A stretch of DNA of 64,000 nucleotides, taken from NCBI GenBank assembly GCA_012719955.1, contig JAAXZI010000158.1, positions 1-64,000 on the forward strand, in the 5' to 3' direction. Shown here piece by piece: positions 40,160 to 50,157 of the stretch. The notes below the pieces were generated by a model. It did no database searches and was not told the DNA's origin. It saw only the letters and a program-made list of their open reading frames with translations. This stretch comes from Phycisphaerae bacterium. Its GTDB lineage: Bacteria; Planctomycetota; Phycisphaerae; UBA1845; PWPN01. Each line of letters starts with the position of its first letter. Positions within the stretch are counted from its first letter, which is position 1. Both the position numbers and the translations under genes were made by a program.

Positions 40160-40776
40160 AACAACCCTCAACCAACCCGAAGGTACTCGGCGCGGGCTCC
40201 GCCCGCAACCCGGGGGCCGGGGTTCGGGAGCAAAGGGTTCAGGGTTCAGGGAATCTTGTTGGGAAAGCAGGGCATCGCGCGATCGTTGTACGGCCTCTCT
40301 GTGGGCGGCCCTGCGAGACAGGCGGACGGACGGCGGGGATTGCCCGGAAGCCATGAGGCAAGATCTTCAGCCCCGGCGGGAAAGGCACCGAGCGGGTAGC
40401 CGGCCATGGGCTTCGATTGGGGGCTGTTTTGAGGAGAGCAGCGCGACCTTTCGGGCGCAAGTATATATTTGGTTTGAACATACGATTCTAATGCACTTCA
40501 ATCGGCAACTTCGTTCGGTGCCGGCTGTATGGGGCGTCGTGTGGTCCTTCGGTCGTGAAGGGGCCACAGTGTTGAGAATGCCACCCCGGAGATCACCCGT
40601 TGCGTCGCCGTTTCGGGCCATTTCCCTTCGACACGACCGAGGGCCTACCCCGCCGGAGGGCGAAAGTCGCAAGGCGAGCCCGTCCCGACTCGCTTGCTCG
40701 CAGGCTCAGTCAGTCTGCCATTGGAAAACGCGGAGCTGTTCCAATCTGCCGTGCCGGCATCGCAGTCCTTTCAGCT
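40160..40776. other. 617-bp spacer without recognisable gene
   Basis: Contains 'gggttcagggttcaggg'-type repeat near 40225 and an A/T-rich patch (40455-40515) with several -10-like hexamers on both strands; no gene they could serve is evident. Confidence 0.35.
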
Positions 40777-41463
40777 TCATGGAGAGCTTGGAAGGACCTC
40801 AGGAGTCTCTCTAAGCAGCTTCTGCACAGCCTCATACCTGGCTTTCTGCAGACGGTCGGCCTTCTCCAGCTTGCGTTCAACCTGGAACCGCGCAGTGCTG
40901 CCGCCTTCGACCCGACCGATGATCTAGGCACACAGCTCGCGCTCCAATGGATCGTCGGCCATCGCGATGCGATACCATGCATGCGGAAGGGCAGGGTGGC
41001 CGATCCGGACCAACGCCCCCACCGCCGGATACTGGCGATCCAAGTTACCCACGGCACTGGTACCTCCGAACGGATCTTTGACCTCGTATTTGAGGTGTTT
41101 GGCGATAGCTCGAATCGTGGCTGGGTCATCCGGGCGAAGCTCGCCGAGCAGTTCCATTGCGGTCCGTTTCGGCTTGTACCAGCGCGCGACGAGGTCAGAC
41201 TCATCGTCATCTTGATCAATGATTACCAGCAAACCCTCAATAAGCTTGCTTCGTTGTTCCCGGATGGCCTGATGGCCCTTGACGTTGTCAAGGGTATTCG
41301 TGGACCGCAGGAGTTCCAGAGGTGAGCGCCCGTCGGGCGTGTTGTCGGGCGCGCGGGGGAGGACACCGACCGTGGTCGTTGGCGCTTGGCCTGCCCTTCC
41401 TTGAATGACGATCATTCCCACAACAATAGTGAGTGCCAACGCGGCCAGGCTTTCTTTTCGCAT
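40777..41463 (-). pseudogene. exported HEAT-like protein gene interrupted by an in-frame TAG
   Basis: The reading frame starts with a signal peptide (MRKESLAALALTIVVGMIVI) at 41463, AGGGGA about eight bases upstream, and runs through a helical domain to PLERELCA, then meets TAG (40924-40926). The same frame continues as sensible protein, IIGRVEGGSTARFQVERKL and RLQKARYEAVQKLLRE, to a TGA at 40777-40779. Full length would be 228 codons plus stop. The context CA-stop-IIGRVEG suggests that a Trp codon TGG became TAG. Options: recent pseudogene, sequencing error, or read-through. The protein family itself is not recognised. Confidence 0.6.
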
Positions 41464-41591
41464 CGCCATTTCCCCTGAGGATTGGGACTATCCGGGCTTT
41501 CAATCCCGCCTTCACCAAGAAGCTAACAACCGGAGACGTTATAACGCGTACGTTCTACGGCATTCTCAGGCCCAACGATACCTTTTGAATA

Positions 41592-41773
41592 TCATTCAAA
41601 GTAATCAGAGCACTGGCGCACCTTGCCATTACTCTCAACGAACTCGCACTCTTTGAAGTCAAGCACCTGGGCGGCCAACTCAGCGTTGGTGTGCCCGAGG
41701 TTATCGCGAAAACCAGGTCCGTCTATGTGGTAGATATGATTATATTCTGGGGAAAACAGGGCGCAGAAGCCAT
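41592..41773 (-). other. possible gene remnant
   Basis: The minus frame ending at 41592 reads as plausible protein for about 55 residues (FCALFSPEYNHIYHIDGPGF, then LAAQVLDFKECEFVESN) in a stretch with more A/T than its surroundings. No good start or ribosome site is visible. It may be a decayed gene end. Confidence 0.2.
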
Positions 41774-41818
41774 TTGGCGAGGGGCGTTGATTGGCGGTAG
41801 ACTGCCCTGCATGGCACG

Positions 41819-42037
41819 ATGACCGCGGACGGCCCCCGGCCGGCTGGCCTGTCAGGTGATGAACCGCAGCTCCGGCCACCCGGTGTCGTCATCACGTCCA
41901 TCCGGACCGGCTCATCAAACCCGGTGTTGCGCGAACGCTCCTGGTCTTTCCGGCTCGCACTCATCGCAACCGGCGCAGTGTTGCTCGCAGCCGGCGTTTA
42001 TGCTGTGCGACACTGCCGACGGACATCCACCGGGTGA
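41819..42037 (+). CDS. possible small single-pass membrane protein
   Basis: 72 codons with one clear hydrophobic helix (FRLALIATGAVLLAAGVYAV) and a basic tail. No ribosome binding site; could be chance. Nothing is known of similar proteins. Confidence 0.25.
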   Translation: MTADGPRPAGLSGDEPQLRPPGVVITSIRTGSSNPVLRERSWSFRLALIATGAVLLAAGVYAVRHCRRTSTG

Positions 42038-42220
42038 AGGCACATCCCACCGGCAGCGCGGGAAGCGGCATGCGAGGAGGCTACATTGCTTGGAGAGGCC
42101 ACTTTTGCTGAAACAGCCCCCTCATCGCAAGACAGCCCTCTCCCTGACTGTCCATCCCCGATGGACTTATCCATCCCAGATCAACGAAAGGGTGTGCTAC
42201 CTGGAAGGAATGCGGAGGCG

Positions 42221-42466
42221 TCAGCCCGCGGCCAATAGGGCTAATTCCTCAGGCAGGTCGTCGAGCAGGTCGTCCAGGCGGGCGTCGAGGTCGTAGTGGC
42301 CGGTGGTCAGGGCGGCTCGGACGGACCGGACTTTTTCCCAGCGGATGGCCAGCAGCGGGTCGGCGGTTGGCAGCCCCCCGCCGCTCCCCCGCCACGCGCG
42401 GTTGAGGACCGCCGTCCTGTCGGCATCCTGCTCGAAGAGGTCGGTGCTGATCCGGTTCCGGGTCAA
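42221..42466 (-). CDS. FlgM-like small protein (anti-sigma-28 type)
   Basis: 81 aa from a TTG start at 42466, with AAAGGAA nine bases upstream. The C-terminal half, WEKVRSVRAALTTGHYDLDA followed by RLDDLLDDLPEELALL, has the pattern of the C-terminal sigma28-binding part of FlgM. A GCCGATAA box, the consensus -10 for sigma28, occurs on this strand about 50 bp upstream (about 42515-42522), though a matching -35 (TAAA) was not found. No flagellar genes are in the window. The family call is by pattern only. Confidence 0.5.
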   Translation of the reverse strand: MTRNRISTDLFEQDADRTAVLNRAWRGSGGGLPTADPLLAIRWEKVRSVRAALTTGHYDLDARLDDLLDDLPEELALLAAG

Positions 42467-42774
42467 GGCGAGCTTCCTTTAAACCAAAAGCTTAAACCAG
42501 CGTCAGGCTTTTATCGGCCGGAAGCCGCCTCCTTCTGCACCGCCAACGAAAAGACGCCCAAAAGCCTGCTCCGTGGCGCGAGAATGGCCCCCCGGAGGGG
42601 CGGCACGGCTCGCCCGGCGGCGCACGGCTTGTTCGGGGTTCCTCCGAACCGGTACGGGCGCTCCATCCAGCTCAGGCGGCGGGACACTCCAAAGGGCTTT
42701 GACAAGCGGTGCGGGGGCAATTAGCCTCTCTTCGGTCATTCAGGAAAACACCTTATCTGTTCCGAGGTTTGGTC
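42467..42774. other. spacer between FlgM-like gene and glycoside hydrolase
   Basis: Holds the GCCGATAA box mentioned under the FlgM-like gene; otherwise GC-rich sequence with no gene seen. Confidence 0.35.
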
Positions 42775-45700
42775 ATGAAACGATCTGTGCCATTTCTCCT
42801 GTCACTGGCTATGGCGTATCTGCTGGGGGGGACGCACGCCCGGGCGATTGATTCGAGCCAGGTCAAGGCGTTGATGAGCAAGCCGCCGCGGGAATACGCC
42901 ACCGCGCCGCTCTGGGTCTGGAACGACATGCTCACCGAGGAGCAGGTGCTGGGCACGCTGCGCGACCTGGCCGGGCAGAACGTCAAGCAGGTCTTCGTGC
43001 ACCCCCGGCCGGGGCTGATGACCCCCTATCTGAGCGAGGAATGGTTCAAGCTGTGGAAGGCCGTTCTGGCGGAGGCCGAGCGGCTGGACATGAACGTCTG
43101 GATTTACGATGAGAACTCCTATCCATCGGGCTTTGCCGGCGGGTGGGTGCCGGAGCTCATGCCCGAGTCCCGGGGCCGCGGGCTGGTCTTGAAGGAATAC
43201 AAAGAGGGCGAGACCGTGCCGAAGGAGCTCGTGGGGATCTACCGCGTCACCGGCGGCACAGATTCGATCCTTACTCGCCCGAGCACGGACAAGCCTGAAG
43301 CCGGGGACTTGCTGGCCGTTGTTCAGCGGGCGGGGAACAGCCCCTGGCACGGCAACCGCTGCTACGTCGATCTGCTGTACCCCGGCGTGACGGAGAAGTT
43401 CCTGGAGGTCACCCTCGAACCGTACCGGAAGCACTTCGGCGAGCAGTTCGGGAAGCGCATTCCGGGATCGTTCACCGACGAGCCGGAGATCCGCCCGGCC
43501 GGGGGGCTACCCTGGACGCCGGACCTGCCGGAGGTCTTTCAGAAGCGCTGGGGCTATTCGCTGGTGGAGAACATCCCCAGCCTGTTCCGCGAGGTAGGCG
43601 ACTGGAAGCGCGTCCGGCACAACTACTACCAGACGCTCAACGACCTGTTCGTCGAGCGCTGGGCCAAGCCGTATCACGACTATTGCGAGAAGAACAAGCT
43701 CGAATTCACCGGCCATTACTGGGAGCACTCCTGGCCGATCTGCACCCAGGTGCCTGATAACATGGCCATGTACGCCTGGCACCAGCGGCCGGCGATCGAC
43801 GTTCTGATGAACCATTACAGGGAAGACGTGCATGCCCAGTTCGGCAACGCCCGGGCGGTGCGCGAGCTGGCCAGCGTGGCCAACCAGCTTGGCCGGTCGC
43901 GGACGCTGTGCGAGGCCTACGGGGCCGGCGGCTGGGACCTGCGCTTTGAGGATATGAAGCGGATCGGCGACTGGCTGTACGTGCTGGGCGTGAACACGAT
44001 GAACGAGCACCTGTCGTTCGTCACGATCCGCGGCGCCCGCAAATACGACCATCCGCAAAGCTTCTCGTACCACGAGCCGTGGTGGACCGACTACCACGTG
44101 ATGGCCGACTACTGGGCCCGGTTGTCGGCGGTGATGTCGCAGGGCGAGCAGATCAACAAGGTCCTGCTGCTGCAGCCGACGACGACGGCGTGGATGTACA
44201 ACAATGAGCAGGCCAACCACAAGCGGCTCGGGGAGATCGGCGCCGCCTTCCAGAAAATGGTGCTGGATTTCGAGGCTGCCCAGGTCGAGTACGACATCGG
44301 TTCGGAGGACATCATCACCCGGCATGGCTCGGTTGAAGGCAAGGCCCTCAAGGTGGGCAAGCGAAGTTACACCAAGGTGGTCCTGCCGCCGTTGACGGAG
44401 AACCTGAACGCCAAAACGCTGGAGCTGCTGGAGACCTACAGCCGCAACGGCGGGGCGCTCATCAACCTGGGAGAACTCACCCTGGCGGACGGGCGGCCCT
44501 CGGACCGGGCTCGCCAACTCGCTCGTACCGAGTCGCTGCCCAACCTGGCGGTGTCGCTGCGGGAAGACGGACTGAGCATCACCCGGGCCCAGGGCGACAA
44601 AGGCATTCTGTTCCACCATCGGCGGCACATCGACGACGGGCAGATCCTGTTCCTGGTAAATACCAGTATCGACCACCCGTCCGCCGGCACCCTGGAGTGC
44701 GTAGCCGGTGGTATCGAGCGCTGGGATCTGTGGACCGGCAAAACGGAGGCGTACCCCTTCACTGCGGGTTCGGACAACACCGTCCGCGCCGAGTTCCAGC
44801 TTCCGCCCTGCGGCAGCCTGTTGTTGTTCCTGTCCAAGAAGCCCCTTGAGCCGGCCAAGGCCGTGGTCGAAAAGATCACCGAAATTCCGCCGGTCAGCGG
44901 GGTTCAAGCCCAGCCGGTTGAGCCCAACGTTCTCGTGTTGGATTACATGGACGTCACCGCCGGCGGCGAGACGAAGAAGGACGTCTACCGTTTCCAGGCC
45001 CAGCAGTTTGTTTTCCAGAAGAACGGCCTGTCGCGCAATCCGTGGAACACGGCCGTGCAGTTCAAGGATGAGCTGATCTCGAAGAAGTTCCCGGAGGACA
45101 GCGGTTTTGAGGCCAGCTACAAGTTCACCATCGCCGAGAAGCCGCCCGCACCACTGTTCATTGTCATTGAGCGGCCGGACCTGTATACCATCCTCTGCAA
45201 CGGCCAGGAGGTCACGGCGGCCGAGGGCCAGTGGTGGCTGGACAAGGCCTTCGGGAAGATCGACATCTCCCGGGCGGTCAAGAGCGGCGAGAACGTGGTG
45301 ACCATCAAAGCCCGGCCGTTCACCATCTACCACGAATTGGAGCCCGCATACGTGCTGGGGGATTTTGCGCTCAAGCCGGCGGAGAAGGGCTTTGTGATCC
45401 TGCCGTCGCAGCCGCTGAAGCTGGGACCATGGAACGAGCAGGGCCGGCCGTTCTATGCCGCCGGAGTGAGATATATCCAGACGTTTGATGTGCCCGCCCC
45501 GACCGCAGGCCGGTACCGGGTGTCCCTGGCTCCGAGCGGGGCCGACTCCACCGGCCAGGCGCCGGAGCGACACTGGTACGGCAGCGTGGCCCGGGTCACG
45601 GTGAACGGCAAAGACGTCGGACACATCTTCCACGCGCCGTGGGAGTGCGACGTGACCAGCGCCATCCAGCCGGGGGAGAACGTGGTTGAGGTGACGGTGG

Positions 45701-45870
45701 TCGGCACGCTCAAGAACACGCTCGGCCCGCATCACGGCAATCCGCCATTGGGGATCGCCTCGCCGAATATGTTCTACCAGGGTCCCGAGGACGGCCCACC
45801 GACGGGCAGCCAGTATTCGACGGTCGGTTACGGGCTGTTCAAGCCGTTCGCCCTGAGGCAGACGAAGTAG
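42775..45870 (+). CDS. large secreted glycoside hydrolase, GH106-like
   Basis: 1031 aa with a signal peptide (MKRSVPFLLSLAMAYLLGGT, cleavage near ARA|ID). The catalytic part looks like the alpha-L-rhamnosidase-type family GH106: PLWVWNDMLTEEQVLGTLRDL, QVFVHPRPGLMTPYLSEEW, NVWIYDENSYPSGFAGG, SFTDEPEI and TGHYWEHSWP carry the conserved acidic residues. The last 300 residues are beta-sandwich, galactose-binding-like units (ARVTVNGKDVGHIFHAPWECDVTSA). GAGG stands just before ATG 42775. Exported enzyme for plant or algal polysaccharides; the substrate is inferred from family only. Confidence 0.8.
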   Translation: MKRSVPFLLSLAMAYLLGGTHARAIDSSQVKALMSKPPREYATAPLWVWNDMLTEEQVLGTLRDLAGQNVKQVFVHPRPGLMTPYLSEEWFKLWKAVLAEAERLDMNVWIYDENSYPSGFAGGWVPELMPESRGRGLVLKEYKEGETVPKELVGIYRVTGGTDSILTRPSTDKPEAGDLLAVVQRAGNSPWHGNRCYVDLLYPGVTEKFLEVTLEPYRKHFGEQFGKRIPGSFTDEPEIRPAGGLPWTPDLPEVFQKRWGYSLVENIPSLFREVGDWKRVRHNYYQTLNDLFVERWAKPYHDYCEKNKLEFTGHYWEHSWPICTQVPDNMAMYAWHQRPAIDVLMNHYREDVHAQFGNARAVRELASVANQLGRSRTLCEAYGAGGWDLRFEDMKRIGDWLYVLGVNTMNEHLSFVTIRGARKYDHPQSFSYHEPWWTDYHVMADYWARLSAVMSQGEQINKVLLLQPTTTAWMYNNEQANHKRLGEIGAAFQKMVLDFEAAQVEYDIGSEDIITRHGSVEGKALKVGKRSYTKVVLPPLTENLNAKTLELLETYSRNGGALINLGELTLADGRPSDRARQLARTESLPNLAVSLREDGLSITRAQGDKGILFHHRRHIDDGQILFLVNTSIDHPSAGTLECVAGGIERWDLWTGKTEAYPFTAGSDNTVRAEFQLPPCGSLLLFLSKKPLEPAKAVVEKITEIPPVSGVQAQPVEPNVLVLDYMDVTAGGETKKDVYRFQAQQFVFQKNGLSRNPWNTAVQFKDELISKKFPEDSGFEASYKFTIAEKPPAPLFIVIERPDLYTILCNGQEVTAAEGQWWLDKAFGKIDISRAVKSGENVVTIKARPFTIYHELEPAYVLGDFALKPAEKGFVILPSQPLKLGPWNEQGRPFYAAGVRYIQTFDVPAPTAGRYRVSLAPSGADSTGQAPERHWYGSVARVTVNGKDVGHIFHAPWECDVTSAIQPGENVVEVTVVGTLKNTLGPHHGNPPLGIASPNMFYQGPEDGPPTGSQYSTVGYGLFKPFALRQTK

Positions 45871-45953
45871 GAGAGGGTTCAGGGTTCTGGGTTCAGAAAT
45901 CCGGAACCGGCGCACTCTCAGCGCGCCCATAGCCCTCAGACGGAAAATCGCGA

Positions 45954-45998
45954 GCCCACCTTCAGAGCGATCTTCTGAAGGTGGGCCGTCCGTCGTTT
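45954..45998 (+). terminator. 13-bp perfect hairpin after the glycoside hydrolase
   Basis: GCCCACCTTCAGA (45954-45966), seven-base loop, TCTGAAGGTGGGC (45974-45986). A short T-run (GTTTTC) follows only after nine bases, so termination is likely but not textbook. Confidence 0.6.
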
Positions 45999-46026
45999 TC
46001 ACTTCTCCCGTCCGACTTCGGGCGGG

Positions 46027-46056
46027 TGGACATCGTATGACTTAATACGGGATAAT
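46027..46056 (+). promoter_or_regulatory. kinase gene promoter with palindromic -10 region
   Basis: TGGACA (46027-46032), 18-nt spacer, GATAAT (46051-46056), each one base from consensus. The -10 is embedded in ACGGG-ATAATA-CCCGT, a 5-bp inverted repeat. ATG of the kinase is at 46111. Confidence 0.6.
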
Positions 46057-46110
46057 ACCCGTGGTCATCGACCCGCCTCGGGGCGGCGTCCAGCCGGTTC
46101 AGGTGTTTGC

Positions 46111-49100
46111 ATGTTGATCCCGCGTGCCGGGCAATGTATTGGCGATTTTGAGCTGATCCGCCGAATCGGAGCCGGCGGCATGGGGGTGGTCTATGAAGCC
46201 CGGCAGCTCACCACCGGCCGGCAGGTGGCCCTGAAAATTCTCAGCCCGGCCCTGTCCCGGGAAAAGAACCGGCTGCGTTTTCTGCGCGAGGCCGAGGCGG
46301 CGGCGCGTCTGCATCACCCCAATATCGTGGCCGTCTACGCCATCCGCGAGGATGCCGAGCTGTGCTATTACGCCATGGAGTACATCCAGGGCTGGCCCCT
46401 GTCGCGGGTAATCGAGCAGCTTGCGGCCGTGTCGCGGTCCGGTTCTCAAGAGTTCAGTCAAGTGTCGTTGGCTGAATTCATGTACACCCACGCGGACCAG
46501 AATGCCGGATGCGATTCGACAGCGGCGACGGTTATCGAGGGCCCGGCCACTTCCGCAGGAGGGCGGAGCACCGGTCCGGCGGATAGCGCGGCACGATCCG
46601 ACGACAGTTCAAAAACCCTCTCCAGGCTCTCCTTCGCCCCAGCGGGAGAAGCCGGCCGGAAGGCGAGTCGCCTCACCGAAGATCGGCGGGACGCCAGCGA
46701 TACAGCAAGCGGGCAAGACGTCGGCGACGGGGGAGATGCCGACAGCACTGGAAGCATGCACAGCGCAGGGATCTCAGGGTGGCCATCGGCCATCCGCAAG
46801 CCGCAAGGCGCGGTTTCCCCGCGGTCTCTCATCGGCGACGAGTCCTACGTGCGCCAGGTTGTGACCATGATCCGGGACATCGCCCAGGCCCTGCAATATG
46901 CCCATTCGCAGGGCGTCACGCACCGGGACATCAAGCCCGACAACCTGCTCATGGATCAGGAGGGCAAGCTGCACCTGGTGGACTTCGGGCTGGCCCGGGT
47001 CCTGGAAGAGGACAACCTGACCCTGACCGGGGAGCTGATGGGCACCCCGTTGTATATGAGCCCCGAGCAGGTGGCCGCCGGTCGAATCGGCATCGACCAT
47101 CGCACCGACCTCTATTCGCTGGGCGTCGTGCTCTACCATCTGCTCTGCCTGCAACCGCCCTACGAGGCCCCTACCCGCGAGGCGTTGTTGCGGGCCATCG
47201 TCATCCATTCGCCGCCCCCGCTTTCATCGCGCAATCCGGCCGTCTCCAGGGAGCTGGAAACCATCGTCCATCACGCCATGGAGAAAGATCCCGACCGCCG
47301 CTACGCCTCCGGGGCAGAACTGGCTGACGACCTGGACCGCTGGCTGGCCGGCAAGCCCATTTCGCTCCGCCCTCCCAGCCGGCTGCGACAATGGTGGAAC
47401 GGTTTGTCGGGTTCGAGGCGAAAGGCGTGGGCCGGCGCTGCGGGGACGGCCCTGGCGGCGCTGGCGACGGCCATATTCCTGACGGCGGGGCCGCGGGATA
47501 GGGGCAAAATCGCCGTCGCACCACCCAGCCCCGGGGAGGCCGTTCAGCGGGCCGCGCAGGAAGCCGCGGCCGGCGACTATTTCCACAGTGCGCTCTGGTA
47601 CGCGGAAGCGTTTCGGCGGGGCGCAGGGCCGAAAGAGGTCTCCAACCTGCAGGCCTCGATTATTTTCAACGAGCTGGCTGTACCTTACGGGCGTTTCCCG
47701 CTGAGCGCGGCCCGGCGGTCGTGGGGCCTGCATCCAGCCCAGGCGCTGTGCGCTTTTGCGGAGGCCGGCGGCGGAATGCGCGTGTGGGACCTCTTGGCGG
47801 GCCCCGCGGCAACGTCCGCCTTCGGACCCGAGGCGTCGCCGCAGTGGCTCACCTTTGATGACAGCGGCCGGGTGCTCTGGTCCATCCAGGCAGGCGACGA
47901 CGGCGACCTCCTGCAGCTCTGGACGCCTACCGGCGAGCCGCTCACCGCCGAACCCGTAAAAGTCGCCGGGCGAATCACCGGCGTGCGAATCGCGGAGGGC
48001 GGGCGCACCGCCGGCGCCGACGCGTACACGGTGATGGTCTTAGTCAGCCCGTCGCCCCCGGCAGCGGGACAGCCTGGCGGCCGGAGGCTTCAGAACGTAG
48101 CCGTCTACCGGATCCAGCCGGGGCACCCGGGGAAGCTGCTTCGACAGATGTCCGGCGTTCGGCGGGCCGATTTGAGTCACGACGGACGGTGGCTGGCCGC
48201 CTTGAGCGCGGACGATGTCTTCCAGACCGTTCTTCTGACCAGCGCGAGCTCGATCCCGCTGGGACCGGCCGGGACGACGGCCCTGTTTGCCTTCTCTCCG
48301 ACCGCGGAGGACATGGCCCTGGCCGACCCCAAGGGCGAGATCTCGTTCCGGGAGCCGCGCCCCGGCGAACCGGCCCGGCAGGTGGGCGTGGCTCTGGAAA
48401 TCTCCGGCCTTCGGCCCGGAGTGACGCCGGCGTACCTGCGTTTCAGCTCTGACGGGAAGCATTTGCTGGTGGTGGGAACCGATACCGAGGTCATCCCGCC
48501 CCACCGGCGTTCCGTGGCCATCCTCAGCACGCAATCGGCCACGGAGCTGCACCGGGCTTTCGCCCGCGACGCCTGTTTCAGCGCGGACGGCCGGACCGTG
48601 GCGTGGTGGGATGACGAAGGCGTGACGCTGGCCATCTGCGAAGAAAACCAGGTCAAGCCCCGACCACCGATCCGCGTGCCGGTTTTGAAACGGCCGGTTG
48701 CGCCGGCCGGCGGCATGGGCGGGGCTTTTTCCGACACGCGCCCGCTGCCCGTACAACTCGACGCCCGGGGACAACGCATGGTGTGCATCGAGTCCATGGG
48801 CCGCAACCAGCCCGATGTTCAGTCGGGTCGCGTTTCCGTCTGGGATGTGCACACCGGCGAGCGATTGCGAATCCTGCGCGTGCCGGCGAACGTGAACGCG
48901 TGCGGCCTGGACGCGACCGGCCGGTTCGCCCTGGTTCAGTTGGATCAACCCCGACCGACGCTGCTGGCCTGGGACTTGGGATCGCCGGAAGCGCCATATC
49001 TGCGCAGCGCCCCGATCTCCGCCGTACCGGTTTCGCTCAGCGATCTTCGCTTAACTCCCAGTCCGCTGCTGGTGATGCGGTCGCAGACGGACGACGGGCC

Positions 49101-50097
49101 GCAATGGCTGGTGCTGGATCCGGCCACGCGGCGGTCGGTCTACCCACCGGTTCCCGCGGAAAGGTCGGACTCCACCTGGCTGACCAGCGAGGACGCCACC
49201 CTTCTGCTGCAAGTGATCGGCGACGGGATACGGACCCTGGATACACGCAGCGGCCGCTGGGGCCCGCTGATCACGTTCACCGAGAGTCCGGAAAGCGTGC
49301 TGGCCCTTTCGCCGGACAAGCGCACCGTCGCGACGTCCCACGATTTCCGGCTGATTCTGCACAGGGTCGATACCGGCACGGTGGAGCTGGAGCTGCCCGC
49401 GTTGTCTTACCGGCCGGTGCGGGCGCGTTTCAGCCCCAGCGGCCGTTACCTTGCGGTCGCCGGGCAGGGGCGGATCACGGTGTATTCGCTGGATCCGGCA
49501 GGCCGCACCATGGAGGTTGATACCGGTCAACCCGTCGAGCAGATGGTGTTCTGCTTTGAGGAAACCCTGCTGGCGGTCGGCCATACCGCGGGTGCGGCCA
49601 GTCTCTGGTCCGTTCCCGAAGGGCGTTGCGTCGGCAAAGTCGAACCCGCCGCCGGGCCACAACTTCCCACCTTTATCGCGGTACGGGACCAACCGGTGGG
49701 CTCCGCTCCACCGCTGCTGGCCACCGCGTGCGCGAACCGGATCGAACTGCGAGCCTTGCCGCCCTCACCGGCCGGAGGAGCGGAGGTGCGGCTGGATCCG
49801 ATCGGGCCGCCGCTCGAAACCATGGATGGCATCGTGGCACTCGCATTTCCACCCTGCCAGACCGACCCGGCCTTGCCGGATGCGAAGGCAGGGGCGAGCC
49901 CGTCGGCGGAGACCCGGCCATCCAATGAGAACGAGTCCCGACCCTGCGAGCGGCTCCTGGTGCTTACCGACAACCCGGCCGTGTGCTGGTTCGATCTGGC
50001 CGCCCATGCGTGGACGCCTGAGCAGTGGCGGCGTCAGATTGCGGCCCGCACGGGGATGATGATCGACGCGGAGGGAAAACCGGCTCCCGCCCACTGA
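46111..50097 (+). CDS. Ser/Thr protein kinase with C-terminal WD40-like propeller
   Basis: 1328-aa membrane kinase of the PknB type. Kinase motifs: GAGGMGVVYEARQ (about 17-29), VALKIL, HRDIKPDNLL (about 271) and DFGLARVL, LMGTPLYMSPEQ. A low-complexity insert of about 120 residues (about 125-245, rich in Ser, Gly, Asp) sits in the kinase domain between the hinge-following helix and the catalytic loop. One membrane helix (about 442-458, AGAAGTALAALATAIFL). The large extracytoplasmic part has repeated propeller blades (for example LVQLDQPRPTLLAWDLG, TVATSHDFRLILHRVDTG). Such fusions are common in planctomycetes; targets unknown. Confidence 0.9.
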   Translation: MLIPRAGQCIGDFELIRRIGAGGMGVVYEARQLTTGRQVALKILSPALSREKNRLRFLREAEAAARLHHPNIVAVYAIREDAELCYYAMEYIQGWPLSRVIEQLAAVSRSGSQEFSQVSLAEFMYTHADQNAGCDSTAATVIEGPATSAGGRSTGPADSAARSDDSSKTLSRLSFAPAGEAGRKASRLTEDRRDASDTASGQDVGDGGDADSTGSMHSAGISGWPSAIRKPQGAVSPRSLIGDESYVRQVVTMIRDIAQALQYAHSQGVTHRDIKPDNLLMDQEGKLHLVDFGLARVLEEDNLTLTGELMGTPLYMSPEQVAAGRIGIDHRTDLYSLGVVLYHLLCLQPPYEAPTREALLRAIVIHSPPPLSSRNPAVSRELETIVHHAMEKDPDRRYASGAELADDLDRWLAGKPISLRPPSRLRQWWNGLSGSRRKAWAGAAGTALAALATAIFLTAGPRDRGKIAVAPPSPGEAVQRAAQEAAAGDYFHSALWYAEAFRRGAGPKEVSNLQASIIFNELAVPYGRFPLSAARRSWGLHPAQALCAFAEAGGGMRVWDLLAGPAATSAFGPEASPQWLTFDDSGRVLWSIQAGDDGDLLQLWTPTGEPLTAEPVKVAGRITGVRIAEGGRTAGADAYTVMVLVSPSPPAAGQPGGRRLQNVAVYRIQPGHPGKLLRQMSGVRRADLSHDGRWLAALSADDVFQTVLLTSASSIPLGPAGTTALFAFSPTAEDMALADPKGEISFREPRPGEPARQVGVALEISGLRPGVTPAYLRFSSDGKHLLVVGTDTEVIPPHRRSVAILSTQSATELHRAFARDACFSADGRTVAWWDDEGVTLAICEENQVKPRPPIRVPVLKRPVAPAGGMGGAFSDTRPLPVQLDARGQRMVCIESMGRNQPDVQSGRVSVWDVHTGERLRILRVPANVNACGLDATGRFALVQLDQPRPTLLAWDLGSPEAPYLRSAPISAVPVSLSDLRLTPSPLLVMRSQTDDGPQWLVLDPATRRSVYPPVPAERSDSTWLTSEDATLLLQVIGDGIRTLDTRSGRWGPLITFTESPESVLALSPDKRTVATSHDFRLILHRVDTGTVELELPALSYRPVRARFSPSGRYLAVAGQGRITVYSLDPAGRTMEVDTGQPVEQMVFCFEETLLAVGHTAGAASLWSVPEGRCVGKVEPAAGPQLPTFIAVRDQPVGSAPPLLATACANRIELRALPPSPAGGAEVRLDPIGPPLETMDGIVALAFPPCQTDPALPDAKAGASPSAETRPSNENESRPCERLLVLTDNPAVCWFDLAAHAWTPEQWRRQIAARTGMMIDAEGKPAPAH

Positions 50098-50145
50098 CCT
50101 TAAGACCGTCGCGGCGGGCCGGTAACACGTCGCCGCCAAGCCTGA

Positions 50146-50151
50146 TACAAT
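50146..50151 (+). promoter_or_regulatory. -10 element directly before tsaB
   Basis: TACAAT ends six bases before ATG 50158 and no Shine-Dalgarno sequence precedes the gene, suggesting a leaderless mRNA, as at 18883-18894. TAACAC at 50123-50128 is a weak -35. Confidence 0.4.
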
Positions 50152-50157
50152 CTGCCT

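Noticed and set aside
40367-40672. 101-codon minus-strand ORF
   Set aside because: No ribosome site, no hydrophobic or domain pattern; Arg/Ser-rich composition of chance frames.
43507-46002. 831-codon open frame antisense to the glycoside hydrolase
   Set aside because: No recognisable domain, composition typical of antisense shadows.
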